A stretch of DNA of 64,000 nt from Neisseriaceae bacterium TC5R-5 (GTDB taxonomy: Bacteria > Pseudomonadota > Gammaproteobacteria > Burkholderiales > Chromobacteriaceae). The notes under the pieces were generated by a model. That model saw nothing but the letters and a program-made list of their open reading frames with translations, had not been told where the DNA came from and searched no databases. The stretch is taken from positions 1-64,000 of the forward strand of contig JACCFC020000015.1 in assembly GCA_020830965.2 (NCBI GenBank), read 5' to 3'. Positions 54,960-64,000 of the stretch are shown piece after piece. The position numbers were made by a program, and so were the translations under genes. Position 1 is the first letter of the stretch. Every line of letters begins with the position of its first letter.

Positions 54960-56726
54960 TTATTTCTTGCGTTGCGGCGGCAAGTCGGTACAGCTGCCAC
55001 TGAAGACTTCAGCCGCCATGCCGATCGACTCCCCCAGCGTAGGATGCGGATGGATGGTTTTACCAATGTCTTCAGCATCACAACCCATTTCTATCGCCAG
55101 ACACAGCTCACCAATCATATCGCCAGCGTGGGTACCGACGATGGCACCGCCAATGATACGACCCGTGTTTTTATCAAAAATCAGCTTGGTAAAACCTTCG
55201 TCACGACCATTGGCGATGGCACGACCAGAAGCCGCCCAAGGGAATACCGACTTGTCGATGGCCAAGCCCTGCTTTTTGGCCTCTTCTTCAGTAATGCCCA
55301 CCCAAGCAACTTCCGGGTCGGTATAGGCCACACCGGGAATCACGCGCGCATCGAAAAAGGCTTTGTGATCGGCACAGTTTTCCGCAGCCACATGGCCTTC
55401 GTGTACACCTTTATGCGCCAGCATCGGTTGGCCAACGATGTCGCCAATCGCGTAGATATGCGGCATATTGGTACGCTGCTGTTTATCTACCGCAATAAAA
55501 CCACGATCATCGACTTGGACACCAGCCTTGTCAGCGGCAATCAGTTTGCCATTCGGAGCCCGGCCGGTGGCATACAGCACTAGGTCGTAGCGCTGTGGCT
55601 CGCTAGGTGCTTGCGCGCCCTCAAATGTCACCCACACGCCATCGGCCTTGGGCTCCACCGCCACAGTTTTAGTATTGAGCATAATATTGTCAAAACGATG
55701 CGCATTATACTTCTGCCACACTTTGACCAGATCACGATCCGGCCCTTGCATCAGGCCATCCAGCATTTCGACCACATCCAGACGTGCGCCTAGGGTAGAG
55801 TACACCGTACCCATTTCTAGACCGATAATGCCACCACCAATCACCAGCATTCTTTGCGGTGCCGCTTTCAGTTCTAATGCGCCGGTAGAGTCCACTACTC
55901 GTGGATCATCCGGAATAAACGGCAGCTTTACCACCCGCGAACCAGCGGCGATGATAGCTTTACTGAATTTGATGATGGTTTTGCCACCGGTTTCTTCTCG
56001 GCCACTGCCGCTGGTAGCCGTCACTTCAATATGATGCGGATCAATAAATTGGCCATTACCGCGCACCACTTGCACCTTACGCGCCTTGGCCATACCAGCC
56101 AGGCCACCAGTGAGCTTGGCGATCACGCCTTCCTTATAGCCACGCAGCATGTCGATATCGACTTCCGGCTTGCCGAATTTGATACCGTTAGCCGCCAGGT
56201 GGCTGACTTCATCGATTACTGCCGCATTGTGCAGCAGCGCCTTGGATGGGATACAACCGACGTTCAGACAGACTCCGCCCAAGGTGGCATAACGTTCGAC
56301 GATCACTACTTTTTGCCCCAGATCTGCTGCGCGGAAGGCAGCAGAATAACCGGCTGGGCCGCCACCTAGTACCATCACGTCACACTCGACATCCGCGCTA
56401 CCGCTGTGGCTGCCGGCAAGCGGTGCCACGGCGGCGGTACTGACTGCCGGCGCAGCAGCGGCTGCCGCCGGTTTGGCACTGGCGGTGGCTTCTTCCAGCA
56501 CAACGATGACACTGCCTTCAGACACTTTACTGCCAACGCTGACTTTAACCTCTTTCACCACACCAGCGGCTTCGGCGGGAACTTCCATCGTGGCTTTGTC
56601 GGTTTCCAGCGTAATCAGGCTCGCGTCTTTGGCAATCACATCACCCGGCTTAACAAATACTTCAATCACGTCCACATTGTCGTGGCCGCCGATATCGGGG
56701 ACTTTCAGTTCAATCAAGTTGCTCAT
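54960..56726 (-). CDS. lpdA: Dihydrolipoyl dehydrogenase with N-terminal lipoyl domain (E3)
   Basis: A 588-residue E3 subunit. Residues 1-80 form a biotinyl/lipoyl domain with the lipoylated lysine in [11 protein letters not shown]; an Ala/Pro-rich linker follows. The flavoprotein part begins near 125 with [14 protein letters not shown], carries the redox disulphide in [15 protein letters not shown], the NAD motif [12 protein letters not shown] and the C-terminal His-Glu region HPHPTLGES. It reoxidises dihydrolipoamide for pyruvate dehydrogenase. A lipoyl domain on E3 is common in Neisseriales and some other betaproteobacteria. Confidence 0.96.
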   Translation of the reverse strand: MSNLIELKVPDIGGHDNVDVIEVFVKPGDVIAKDASLITLETDKATMEVPAEAAGVVKEVKVSVGSKVSEGSVIVVLEEATASAKPAAAAAAPAVSTAAVAPLAGSHSGSADVECDVMVLGGGPAGYSAAFRAADLGQKVVIVERYATLGGVCLNVGCIPSKALLHNAAVIDEVSHLAANGIKFGKPEVDIDMLRGYKEGVIAKLTGGLAGMAKARKVQVVRGNGQFIDPHHIEVTATSGSGREETGGKTIIKFSKAIIAAGSRVVKLPFIPDDPRVVDSTGALELKAAPQRMLVIGGGIIGLEMGTVYSTLGARLDVVEMLDGLMQGPDRDLVKVWQKYNAHRFDNIMLNTKTVAVEPKADGVWVTFEGAQAPSEPQRYDLVLYATGRAPNGKLIAADKAGVQVDDRGFIAVDKQQRTNMPHIYAIGDIVGQPMLAHKGVHEGHVAAENCADHKAFFDARVIPGVAYTDPEVAWVGITEEEAKKQGLAIDKSVFPWAASGRAIANGRDEGFTKLIFDKNTGRIIGGAIVGTHAGDMIGELCLAIEMGCDAEDIGKTIHPHPTLGESIGMAAEVFSGSCTDLPPQRKK

Positions 56727-56784
56727 ACCGATTTCAATCCATGTGGGACAGGTAGCACGATGGCCACCTGCCAGCATTCAGCTT

Positions 56785-56801
56785 GGTGGGCATAGCCCAC
56801 C
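56785..56801 (-). promoter_or_regulatory. Hairpin in the aceF-lpdA gap
   Basis: GGTGGGC pairs perfectly with GCCCACC over seven bases with a three-base loop, lying between the aceF stop and the lpdA start. No U run follows. It may shield the aceF mRNA from 3' decay and set the ratio of E2 to E3 message. Confidence 0.5.
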
Positions 56802-56818
56802 GCTCGACGAGATGCGGC

Positions 56819-58426
56819 TTAAAGAATTAGGCGACGCACATCGCTTAGCAGTTTGCCTAGGTGTACGGTGAAACGTGCCGCTGCTGCGCCATCGATCACG
56901 CGGTGATCAAAAGAAAGAGAAAGCGGGCACATCAGTCGCGGGGCAAACTCTTTGCCATTCCATACTGGTTTGATCTGCGATTTGCAGACGCCCAGAATCG
57001 CCACTTCCGGGGCATTAATGATGGGCGTAAAGCTGGTGCCACCAATGCCTCCCAGACTAGTGATGGTAAAGCTGGCACCCTGCATATCGGTGGGTTTGAG
57101 TTTGCCTTCGCGAGCCAGTGCCGACAAGCTGATCAACTCTTGCGCAATCTCTTTCAGCCCTTTCTGATCAGCATTTTTAATCACCGGCACGACTAGGCCA
57201 TTTGGCGTGTCGGCAGCAAAACCAATGTGATAGTACTGCTTGAGGATCAGATTATCTCCATCCAGCGAGCTATTCATATTGGGAAAGACTTTCAGCGCTT
57301 CCGCAGCTGCCTTGATGATGAAGGCAAGCGGGGAAATCTTCAGGCCGGATTTTTCCCATTCCTTACCAATTTGTTTGCGGAATTCTTCCAGTTCGGTGAT
57401 ATCGCATTCATCGTTAAAGGTAACGTGCGGGATCCTCACCCAATTACGCGACAGATTGGCCCCCGATATTTTCTGAATACGTGACAGCGGTTTGCTTTCA
57501 ATCGGGCCAAACTTGCTGAAATCAATTTTTGGCCATGGCAACAGATCAAGCTCCCCGCCACTTCCGCCTGCCGCAGAGCTCGCTACCGGATTTTGCATCA
57601 CGCCTTTGACAAAGGCTTTCAGGTCGTCTTCACTGATACGCCCTTTGCGACCGGTTCCGCTGACACGCCCCAGATCGACGCCCAGCTCACGCGCCAGACG
57701 GCGTACCGCCGGGCCGGCATGCGCTTTGGCAAAACTGGCTTCATCAATAGGCGCGGTACTACTTGCCGGACGTGCAACTACCACCGCTGGTGCCGGGACA
57801 GGAGCCAATGCAGCCGGTGCAGCCACAGGAGCGGCGGCGGCAACAGCAGGGGCTGGCGCGGCCGCAGCGGCCCCTTCCACCACCACAATCACGTCGCCTT
57901 CGCTAACTTTGTCACCCACTTTTATCTTCACTTCCAACACTTTACCCGCCGTGGTAGCGGGGACTTCCATCGTGGCTTTGTCGGTTTCCAGCGTAATCAG
58001 ACTGGCGTCTTGCGCAATCACATCACCCGGTTTAACCAAGACTTCGATCACATCCACGCCACGATGACCGCCAATATCCGGTACACGGATTTCACTGTGA
58101 CCGCCTGTCGCCGCGGCGGCGGGTACGGCCGCTACTGGTGCTGGCGCTGCGACACTGGCCACTGCTGCTGGCGCCTCAGCCACCGCCCCCACTTCGAGAA
58201 TGGCAATCACATCGCCTTCGGAAATCTTACCGCCTAGCACTGCTTTCACTTCTTTGACGACACCCGCCGCTTCGGCCGGTACTTCCATCGTGGCTTTATC
58301 GGTTTCCAACGTAATCAACGAGTCATCCACCGCAATGGTCTGACCAGGGGTGATAAATACTTCGATAATATCAACATTATTGTGCCCACCAATATCGGGC
58401 ACTTTCAGTTCAATCAACTTACTCAT
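56819..58426 (-). CDS. aceF: Dihydrolipoyllysine acetyltransferase (E2) of pyruvate dehydrogenase
   Basis: A 535-residue E2. Two lipoyl domains (about 1-80 and 105-185), each with a [11 protein letters not shown] lysine loop, are joined by Ala/Pro linkers. A peripheral-subunit-binding domain follows (AGPAVRRLARELGVDLGRVSG, about 237-270) and then the catalytic trimer domain ending SFDHRVIDGAAAARF with the active-site HxxxDG. It accepts acetyl groups from E1 and makes acetyl-CoA. It lies between aceE and lpdA on the minus strand. Confidence 0.96.
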   Translation of the reverse strand: MSKLIELKVPDIGGHNNVDIIEVFITPGQTIAVDDSLITLETDKATMEVPAEAAGVVKEVKAVLGGKISEGDVIAILEVGAVAEAPAAVASVAAPAPVAAVPAAAATGGHSEIRVPDIGGHRGVDVIEVLVKPGDVIAQDASLITLETDKATMEVPATTAGKVLEVKIKVGDKVSEGDVIVVVEGAAAAAPAPAVAAAAPVAAPAALAPVPAPAVVVARPASSTAPIDEASFAKAHAGPAVRRLARELGVDLGRVSGTGRKGRISEDDLKAFVKGVMQNPVASSAAGGSGGELDLLPWPKIDFSKFGPIESKPLSRIQKISGANLSRNWVRIPHVTFNDECDITELEEFRKQIGKEWEKSGLKISPLAFIIKAAAEALKVFPNMNSSLDGDNLILKQYYHIGFAADTPNGLVVPVIKNADQKGLKEIAQELISLSALAREGKLKPTDMQGASFTITSLGGIGGTSFTPIINAPEVAILGVCKSQIKPVWNGKEFAPRLMCPLSLSFDHRVIDGAAAARFTVHLGKLLSDVRRLIL

Positions 58427-58514
58427 GGCTGCATCTCATCTATAGGCAGAAGGTCATTGCTGAGCCTGATCCGGCCGGCTCAGTCAGTTATTGTTCAGCA
58501 GAGTTCTAGTGGCA

Positions 58515-58555
58515 GATGCCGACGACACCACTGCAAGTGCCCAGTGTCGTCGCAT
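58515..58555 (-). promoter_or_regulatory. Long hairpin in the aceE-aceF gap
   Basis: GATGC(C)GACGACAC pairs with GTGTCGTCGCATC over thirteen pairs, with one bulged C and a fifteen-base loop. It starts six bases after the aceE stop. No U run follows in either direction, so transcription probably continues into aceF; RNase processing or message stabilisation is the likely role. Confidence 0.6.
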
Positions 58556-58560
58556 CCGGC

Positions 58561-61224
58561 TTATACCTTCCAGGAAGGCAGCTTATCGAGATTGATACCG
58601 TAGCGGGTAATCGCCTCGGCCACTTTGCTGGCGGCAATCTTGCCATCACGGGCCAGCGCAGAAAGGGCGGCTACCGCCACATAATGACGATTCACCTCAA
58701 AGAACTCGCGCAGATTGGCACGACTGTCGGAACGGCCAAAACCATCGGTACCCAGTACTACATAGCGCCCCGGTACATATTCACGAATCTGATCGGCGTA
58801 GTTGCGGATGTAGTCGGTAGCGGCAATCACTGGCCCCGAGCGATCGGCCAATTGCTGCTCAACAAAAGACAGCTGGCGCTCACCGGCAGGGTTAAGCAGA
58901 TTGTGACGCTCTGCGGCCATACCATCACGACGCAGTTCATTAAATGACGTGACACTCCAGATGTCGGCGGCGATACCGAAATCCTGCTGCAACAGTTCGG
59001 CAGCGGCCATCACTTCGCGCAGAATGGTACCGGAACCCATCAGTTGTACTTTCAGTTCAGCAGCCCCAGCATCTTTCAACAGATACATGCCCTTGACGAT
59101 GCCATGCTCAGCCCCTTGCGGCATGGCCGGATGCGGGTAGTTTTCATTCATCAGGGTGATGTAGTAGTACACATCTTCCTGTTCGCCATACATGCGGCGC
59201 AGACCATCTTGCAGGATAACAGCCAGTTCGTAAGCAAAAGTCGGATCATAAGACACGCAGTTAGGAATTAACCCGGCCTGGATATGGCTATGACCATCTT
59301 CATGCTGCAAACCTTCGCCATTCAAGGTAGTACGGCCAGCGGTACCGCCCAGCATGAAGCCGCGAGCCCGCATATCACCAGCCGCCCAGGCCAAGTCGCC
59401 AATACGTTGGAAACCAAACATCGAGTAATAGATATAGAACGGTATCATCGGCATGCTGCTATTGGCGTAGCTGGTAGCAGCCGCAATCCAGCTGGACATC
59501 GCGCCCGGCTCATTAATACCTTCCTGCAACATCTGCCCGTCTTTGGACTCCTTGTAGAACATCAGTTGGTCAGCATCCTGCGGTATATAGTTCTGCCCTT
59601 GCGTCGACCAGATACCATATTGACGGAACATGCCTTCCATACCAAAGGTACGCGATTCATCCGGCACAATCGGCACAATCTGTTTGCCGATATTTTTGTC
59701 TTTCAGCAGAGTACCCAGCATGCGCACAAAGGCCATGGTAGTGGAGAATTCGCGCTCACCGGAGTCACCCATCTGGCTGTCAAAAGTGGAAAGCGGCGGA
59801 ATCACCAGCGGCGTTGTCACTGGCTTACGAGCAGGCAGATAACCGCCTAAAGCGGCGCGACGCTCACGCATATACTGCATTTCCGGGCTATCTTCTGCCG
59901 GTTTGTAATAGGGTGCATTGACGAGATCCGCATCAGAAATCGGGATGCCAAAACGATCACGGAATTGGCGCAGGCTGTCGATGTCCATCTTCTTGGCCTG
60001 GTGCGCAATATTCTGTGCTTCACCAGAAGCCCCCATGCCATAACCCTTGATGGTTTTGGCCAGAATCACTGTTGGGCGGCCATTGGCATGATTGGCGGCT
60101 TGATGATAAGCGGCATACACCTTATGCGGATCATGACCACCACGGTTCAGGCCCCAGATCTCGGCATCCGACATATTGGCAACCATCTCGCGCAACTCAG
60201 GATATTTGCCGAAGAAGTGTTCCCGTACATAAGCGCCGTCTTTGGATTTGAAAGTCTGGTAGTCACCATCCACGCACTCGTCCATGCGCTTTTTGAGCAG
60301 GCCCTTGCTATCCAGAGCCAGCAATGGGTCCCAACGACCACCCCAGATCACCTTCAGCACATTCCAGCCGGAACCACGGAAATCGCCTTCAAGTTCCTGA
60401 ATGATTTTGCCATTGCCACGTACTGGCCCATCCAGTCGTTGCAGATTGCAGTTGATCACAAAAATCAGGTTATCCAGCCCTTCGCGTGCGGCCATGGAAA
60501 TAGCGCCCAGTGACTCGGGCTCATCCATTTCACCGTCACCGCAGAAACACCATACTTTGCGGCCCATAGTCTTAGCCAGGCCACGGCTTTCCAGGTACTT
60601 GAGAAAGCGCGCCTGATAAATAGCCATTAACGGCCCCAGACCCATAGAGACGGTGGGGAACTGCCAGAAGTCGTGCATCAGCCATGGATGCGGATAGGAA
60701 GACAGGCCACCACCATGCACTTCTTGACGGAAGCTATCCAATTGCTCTTCAGACAAGCGACCTTCCATATAGGCACGGGCATAGATACCAGGGGAGATAT
60801 GACCTTGGAAGTAAATCAGGTCACCATCCTGCTGTTCGTTCTGCGCACGCCAAAAATGATTGAAACCAACATCGTACAGCGTCGCAGATGACTGGAAGCT
60901 GGCAATATGACCACCTAGTTCCAGATCTTTTTTCCCTGCGCGCAGAACCATGGCAGCCGCATTCCAACGATTAATGGAACGGATACGGTGTTCCATTTCG
61001 TGGTTGCCATTAGATTTAATTTCCTTGCTTACTGGGATAGTGTTCTGATACGCCGTTGTTGCATCAAACGGTAGGTAAGCACCGCGGCGACGGGTACGCT
61101 CTACCAGTTTTTCCAGCAAGTAGTGTGCACGCTCGGGGCCTTCGGTATCTAATACCGACTCCAGCGCTTCTGTCCATTCCTGGGTTTCCAAGGGATCGAT
61201 ATCATCAGGGAAAGTTGCAGCCAT
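58561..61224 (-). CDS. aceE: Pyruvate dehydrogenase E1, homodimeric
   Basis: An 887-residue E1 that decarboxylates pyruvate with thiamine diphosphate and acetylates E2. It opens AATFPDDIDPLETQEWTEAL. The ThDP motif is WCFCGDGEMDEPES with NCNLQRLDGPVRGN downstream, and the C-terminal transketolase region has SDSRANLREFFEVN. GAGGACC lies before the ATG at 61224, so four extra residues upstream are rejected. It leads the aceE-aceF-lpdA cluster. Confidence 0.97.
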   Translation of the reverse strand: MAATFPDDIDPLETQEWTEALESVLDTEGPERAHYLLEKLVERTRRRGAYLPFDATTAYQNTIPVSKEIKSNGNHEMEHRIRSINRWNAAAMVLRAGKKDLELGGHIASFQSSATLYDVGFNHFWRAQNEQQDGDLIYFQGHISPGIYARAYMEGRLSEEQLDSFRQEVHGGGLSSYPHPWLMHDFWQFPTVSMGLGPLMAIYQARFLKYLESRGLAKTMGRKVWCFCGDGEMDEPESLGAISMAAREGLDNLIFVINCNLQRLDGPVRGNGKIIQELEGDFRGSGWNVLKVIWGGRWDPLLALDSKGLLKKRMDECVDGDYQTFKSKDGAYVREHFFGKYPELREMVANMSDAEIWGLNRGGHDPHKVYAAYHQAANHANGRPTVILAKTIKGYGMGASGEAQNIAHQAKKMDIDSLRQFRDRFGIPISDADLVNAPYYKPAEDSPEMQYMRERRAALGGYLPARKPVTTPLVIPPLSTFDSQMGDSGEREFSTTMAFVRMLGTLLKDKNIGKQIVPIVPDESRTFGMEGMFRQYGIWSTQGQNYIPQDADQLMFYKESKDGQMLQEGINEPGAMSSWIAAATSYANSSMPMIPFYIYYSMFGFQRIGDLAWAAGDMRARGFMLGGTAGRTTLNGEGLQHEDGHSHIQAGLIPNCVSYDPTFAYELAVILQDGLRRMYGEQEDVYYYITLMNENYPHPAMPQGAEHGIVKGMYLLKDAGAAELKVQLMGSGTILREVMAAAELLQQDFGIAADIWSVTSFNELRRDGMAAERHNLLNPAGERQLSFVEQQLADRSGPVIAATDYIRNYADQIREYVPGRYVVLGTDGFGRSDSRANLREFFEVNRHYVAVAALSALARDGKIAASKVAEAITRYGINLDKLPSWKV

Positions 61225-61524
61225 TCTGGTCCTCACAGCAAGGTAGATCGGGGCCCGGGTATTGCTTGGCCCGTTATTTAGATAATTTAGTGATGAAGTT
61301 GACTAAATTGATTAATGTAAATGTTCGAAATCGAACGCGCTTTCGCATTAAAATATTCATTAGCGAAAAAACAATCATCTCTATGTGCCAGTGTACGGCT
61401 TTCCACTTTCATAAAGGAATAGGCTTTGCTAGTTAAGCGGGCTTATTCGCGATAAAACATTACTTATTGCGCTGCACCATGTTGTTTTTTTGCGATTTTT
61501 GCTGTTGTGCTGCTGTTGTCGGCA
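61225..61524. promoter_or_regulatory. aceE promoter region and bepA 3' flank
   Basis: An AT-rich 300-base gap without a gene. It must hold the aceE promoter on the minus strand. A short perfect dyad, GTTCGA-AA-TCGAAC at 61323-61336, about 100 bases upstream of aceE, is a possible operator, though I cannot name its regulator. The sequence near 61480-61520 is T- and GCTG-rich, downstream of the bepA stop, and shows no clear terminator. Confidence 0.4.
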
Positions 61525-62967
61525 TCATTTTTTCTGCTGCCGCTCTTCCTTAAGTAAACGATCCAGTTCCCGAACACGAGCATCAAGAGATGATCGCAGG
61601 TAAAAATCCTCACCTTTGGCCTTGCTGGCCAATTGAAACTGTTCCATTGCAGGGGAGTAGCGCTGCTCATAATAAAAAGCGCTGCCTAACGCAAAGTGAT
61701 AACGCAACGGATCCTTGTCTACATACACATTTGCCTGGCGGCGGTATAGGCTGGCATCGGTAGGCCGGTTATTCAGTTGTACTCTGAGTAGCTCCAACGC
61801 CGTTTTGTTATCTCCACTGGCAATCGCCACATCAATCCGTGCCAGTTGCAAAGACATACTATTGGGAAAACGCTGTAAACCATTATCCACCGCCTGCCTC
61901 GCTAGCGGCCAATTTCGACTTTCACTAGCAATGGCCACTTCCTGTCCGTACAACATCGGGTGATTTGCCAGCTTACCACGTGCCTTATTTAAGGCCTGTA
62001 ACGCTCCGGCCACATCATGCTGCCTTAACTTGGCCAGGGATAAGCCATACCACTGCGCTCCCTCACTCAGATATAGCCCACGAGCCAAGGCGCTCTGGTA
62101 ATAGCTCACCGCCTCATCCGCACCCATGGTTAATACCCGCAATTTTTCACGTACCAGTAAATAACTAACGCTGTCTTCGCGCATTTTCACCGGGTAATCC
62201 AGCGCACGGTTTTCTGCTTCACTAATACGCTCCACCGTTACCGGGTGAGTGCGTAAAAAGGCAAAGGCTGCGCTATTACTGTAACGCTCCGTTTGCTGTA
62301 GACGCTGAAAAAACTCCGGCATATTGCGCACATCAAAGCCAGCCTGACTCATATATTGCATACCAATACGATCTGCCTCACGCTCAAAATCTCTGGAAAA
62401 AGCCAGTTGATTGGAGACAGACAGACCCATACCAGCAGACACAGCCCCCATGGCCGCATCACCACCGCCGGCTTTACTCGCCAAGGCAGCAGCAAGAATG
62501 GTACCTATCAGCAGAATGGGGCTCGTTGCGCTACTGGCCGCTTTCATCCGGGCAATGTGTCGCTGCGCGACGTGCGCTGTTTCGTGCCCCAGCACCGAAG
62601 CGAGCTCACCCTCACTTTGAGTTGCTAGAATCAAGCCGATATTCACACCAACATAGCCGCCAGGCATGGCAAAAGCATTGATGGCATTATCGTTGACCAC
62701 GAAATAGGTAAAGCTCACGCCCGGCAGTTTCACGCTGCTGGACAGGCCCCCGCCAATATCTTGCAGATAGGCACTAACTTCGGCATCGTCCAGAATCACG
62801 CCGGCTTCCTGCATCTGCTGCCAGGCTTGTCGGCCAATTTTGTTTTCTTCCACCAATGTAAGGGAGGCATCCGCCACCTCTCCCAAATCCGGCAAATCCG
62901 CGTAGCTGTTCACTGGATGTAATAAGCTCAATGCCAAACAGGTAATTAATGTGGTCTTTTTCATCAT
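61525..62967 (-). CDS. bepA: Periplasmic M48 metalloprotease/TPR protein (BepA-like)
   Basis: A 480-residue exported protein: signal MKKTTLITCLALSLLHPVNSYA, M48 zinc protease domain with HETAHVAQRH and a third-ligand region FEREADRIGMQYM, then C-terminal TPR-like helices (about 300-480). In E. coli, BepA assists assembly or degradation of the LPS transporter LptD in the outer membrane. Tandem ATGs at 62967 and 62964 make the start uncertain by one residue. It is upstream of aceE on the same strand, apparently as its own unit. Confidence 0.92.
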   Translation of the reverse strand: MMKKTTLITCLALSLLHPVNSYADLPDLGEVADASLTLVEENKIGRQAWQQMQEAGVILDDAEVSAYLQDIGGGLSSSVKLPGVSFTYFVVNDNAINAFAMPGGYVGVNIGLILATQSEGELASVLGHETAHVAQRHIARMKAASSATSPILLIGTILAAALASKAGGGDAAMGAVSAGMGLSVSNQLAFSRDFEREADRIGMQYMSQAGFDVRNMPEFFQRLQQTERYSNSAAFAFLRTHPVTVERISEAENRALDYPVKMREDSVSYLLVREKLRVLTMGADEAVSYYQSALARGLYLSEGAQWYGLSLAKLRQHDVAGALQALNKARGKLANHPMLYGQEVAIASESRNWPLARQAVDNGLQRFPNSMSLQLARIDVAIASGDNKTALELLRVQLNNRPTDASLYRRQANVYVDKDPLRYHFALGSAFYYEQRYSPAMEQFQLASKAKGEDFYLRSSLDARVRELDRLLKEERQQKK

Positions 62968-63568
62968 GAAGCTATGATAGCCAGTAGTAGAGCAAAGTTT
63001 CACACCATCTGACAGATGGCCCCCATTGGATCAAGCAAAGTCATTTATAGCAACTTCTCCAGCAGGAAAGCGATACCACCCAGCCTTCCCCGCGAGTGCA
63101 TATTTTTTAATACCGACACGGCGATGATCAGCGACATCATCTGTGAAACGCATATTTGTCAGGCACCGCAGATTTTCAAGCCTATTTTGCCATTTGGCCA
63201 TTTATGCAGCGATAAAGGCTGCTTTACCATCGGTCAGCTAAGCACTCGCCTCTTGTCGCTGCTCAGTCACATATCAGCAGATATTACCTACCAGAGTGCC
63301 GGATATTGGCAGTACGCATTGCGGCCTCCCTTGAGGAGGTGTCCGCGCACTATATCACTCAGCACATATCGATTACTGCTACATGCAGTCCGTTGCCACC
63401 AACGTTGGCTTGCATCAAACGTGGCCCTAGGCTAAATTATGCCTTTGTAATTTAAATAAATCATAATAACTACCAGTACAGCCAGCGTTTCTGCGACAAC
63501 AACTCTGCACCCCAGCAGCCTTGAGTATCCGAGCCCTTTCAATCAAAGCAAATAAGGTGAGATTACCT
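62968..63568. other. Gap between bepA and the GH28 gene
   Basis: About 600 bases. A frame on the plus strand (63016-63435) lacks codon bias and family resemblance and I do not call it. A hairpin, GCGG-CCTCC-CTTGA-GGAGG-TGT-CCGC, spans 63321-63346 and might be a terminator or leader element. The divergent promoters of bepA and the GH28 gene should both lie here. Confidence 0.4.
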
Positions 63569-64000
63569 ATGCGACAAAACTTTAAGTGGCTAGCCATCGC
63601 CCTACTGATTCCCATGCTGCTCACGGCTTGTCGGGAAGAGCATATTGCCAAGTCAAGCAGCAATCAGCAGGAGAGCACATCCTTAGTCGTTACCGAGACA
63701 GCAATAGAGACGCAAGCAACGGAGACGATACCCCCTGCCGAGCCTAAGCTTGGCGAAAACTGGTCTGCTACCGCCTTGAATGACCCGGAGCTAGTCGGTA
63801 AAGAGCCAAGCATGCCCAGTGTATGCCAAACCGTCCCAGCCACCCTGACACAAAATGCAAAAGGTTTGCTCGACGATGCGGTTGACAGCACCCCGACCAA
63901 CTCACAACCCGATGCCAAGCGCATTCAGGCCGCTATTGATGCCTGCACTAGCGGTGCGGTCAAATTAGTGGCGGGTAATGGCGGAGAAAATGCCTTTCTT
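63569..64000 (+). CDS. GH28 pectinase-like lipoprotein, N-terminal part (cut by window edge)
   Basis: The first 144 residues of a longer protein. A lipoprotein signal (MRQNFKWLAIALLIPMLLTAC, lipobox LTAC) is followed by a Ser/Thr/Glu-rich linker of about 35 residues, then a region with SVCQTVPATL and PDAKRIQAAIDACTSGAVKLVAG, the usual first turn of the right-handed beta-helix of glycoside hydrolase family 28 (polygalacturonases). Catalytic Asp residues lie beyond the window. It would act at the cell surface on pectin or a related polysaccharide; this is a family inference. Confidence 0.72.
   Translation, partial: MRQNFKWLAIALLIPMLLTACREEHIAKSSSNQQESTSLVVTETAIETQATETIPPAEPKLGENWSATALNDPELVGKEPSMPSVCQTVPATLTQNAKGLLDDAVDSTPTNSQPDAKRIQAAIDACTSGAVKLVAGNGGENAFL

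Noticed and set aside
63016-63435. 139-codon plus-strand frame between bepA and the GH28 gene
   Set aside because: Many rare residues and cysteines, no hydrophobic or domain pattern, no ribosome site; looks like random coding in a long promoter gap.

Overview
The window is a dense piece of a betaproteobacterial chromosome, most likely from the order Neisseriales. The evidence is the tRNA-Tyr/Gly/Thr-tuf block, the rpmF-plsX-fabHDG-acpP-fabF cluster, the glyQ-glyS-gmhB-plsC-ygjP-gloA run, a three-gene pyruvate dehydrogenase set with extra lipoyl domains, and lptM facing cyaY. I cannot place it to genus by eye. Most of it is ordinary core genome, with small accessory inserts between the housekeeping blocks.

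Layout. 1-451: start of tuf and three tRNAs, minus strand. 814-5913: two GT4 glycosyltransferases, an isolated phage-type tail-fibre gene with its assembly gene, and a type IV pilin. 5923-15110: flavin reductase-like protein, yqjDEK-like envelope genes, an FMN glutamate-synthase-like protein, a chemoreceptor and a 1289-residue FAD/Fe-S oxidoreductase. 15206-16060: a candidate peptidoglycan amidase effector with a secreted partner. 16143-23346: 6-phospho-beta-glucosidase, hisC-like aminotransferase, lptM/cyaY, membrane proteins, a lone modB, an MFS carrier and a soluble PAS-PAS chemoreceptor. 23406-31097: glyQS, gmhB, plsC, ygjP, gloA and nhaD. 31197-32298: a three-gene ADP-ribose island made of a stand-alone HYD1-type ADP-ribosyltransferase, a DUF6881-like protein and a macrodomain protein. 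32925-39582: acyl-CoA-binding protein and fatty-acid synthesis. 39639-42387: maf, a tetrapyrrole-methylase-family methyltransferase, pncB and an orphan vapB. 42523-47503: a compressed lipid-modification operon (FAD oxidase, DUF1365, cyclopropane-synthase-like methyltransferase, SDR, NTF2-like, lipocalin). 47636-53910: mdaB, MAPEG, pepP, two ubiquinone hydroxylases, dsbC and a TonB-like protein. 54054-54864: a MntA/HepT toxin-antitoxin pair. 54960-61224: lpdA, aceF and aceE. 61525-64000: bepA and the start of a GH28 lipoprotein.

Working together. The fab/plsX/acpP block makes acyl chains, plsC places them on glycerol phosphate, and the CFA-like operon probably modifies them afterwards. The aceE/aceF/lpdA genes supply acetyl-CoA. 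The ubi hydroxylases, MdaB-like reductase and lipocalin suggest a quinone and membrane-oxidation theme.

The observations I rate highest are the HYD1/DUF6881/macrodomain operon, which looks like an ADP-ribosylation toxin module with its own reversal enzyme; the effector/immunity-like pair at 15267-16060; a roughly 120-bp inverted-repeat element in two copies, one of which supplies the stop codon of hepT; and the tail-fibre gene whose collar domain is split by a lectin-like domain. No CRISPR array, rRNA, transposase or complete prophage was seen.
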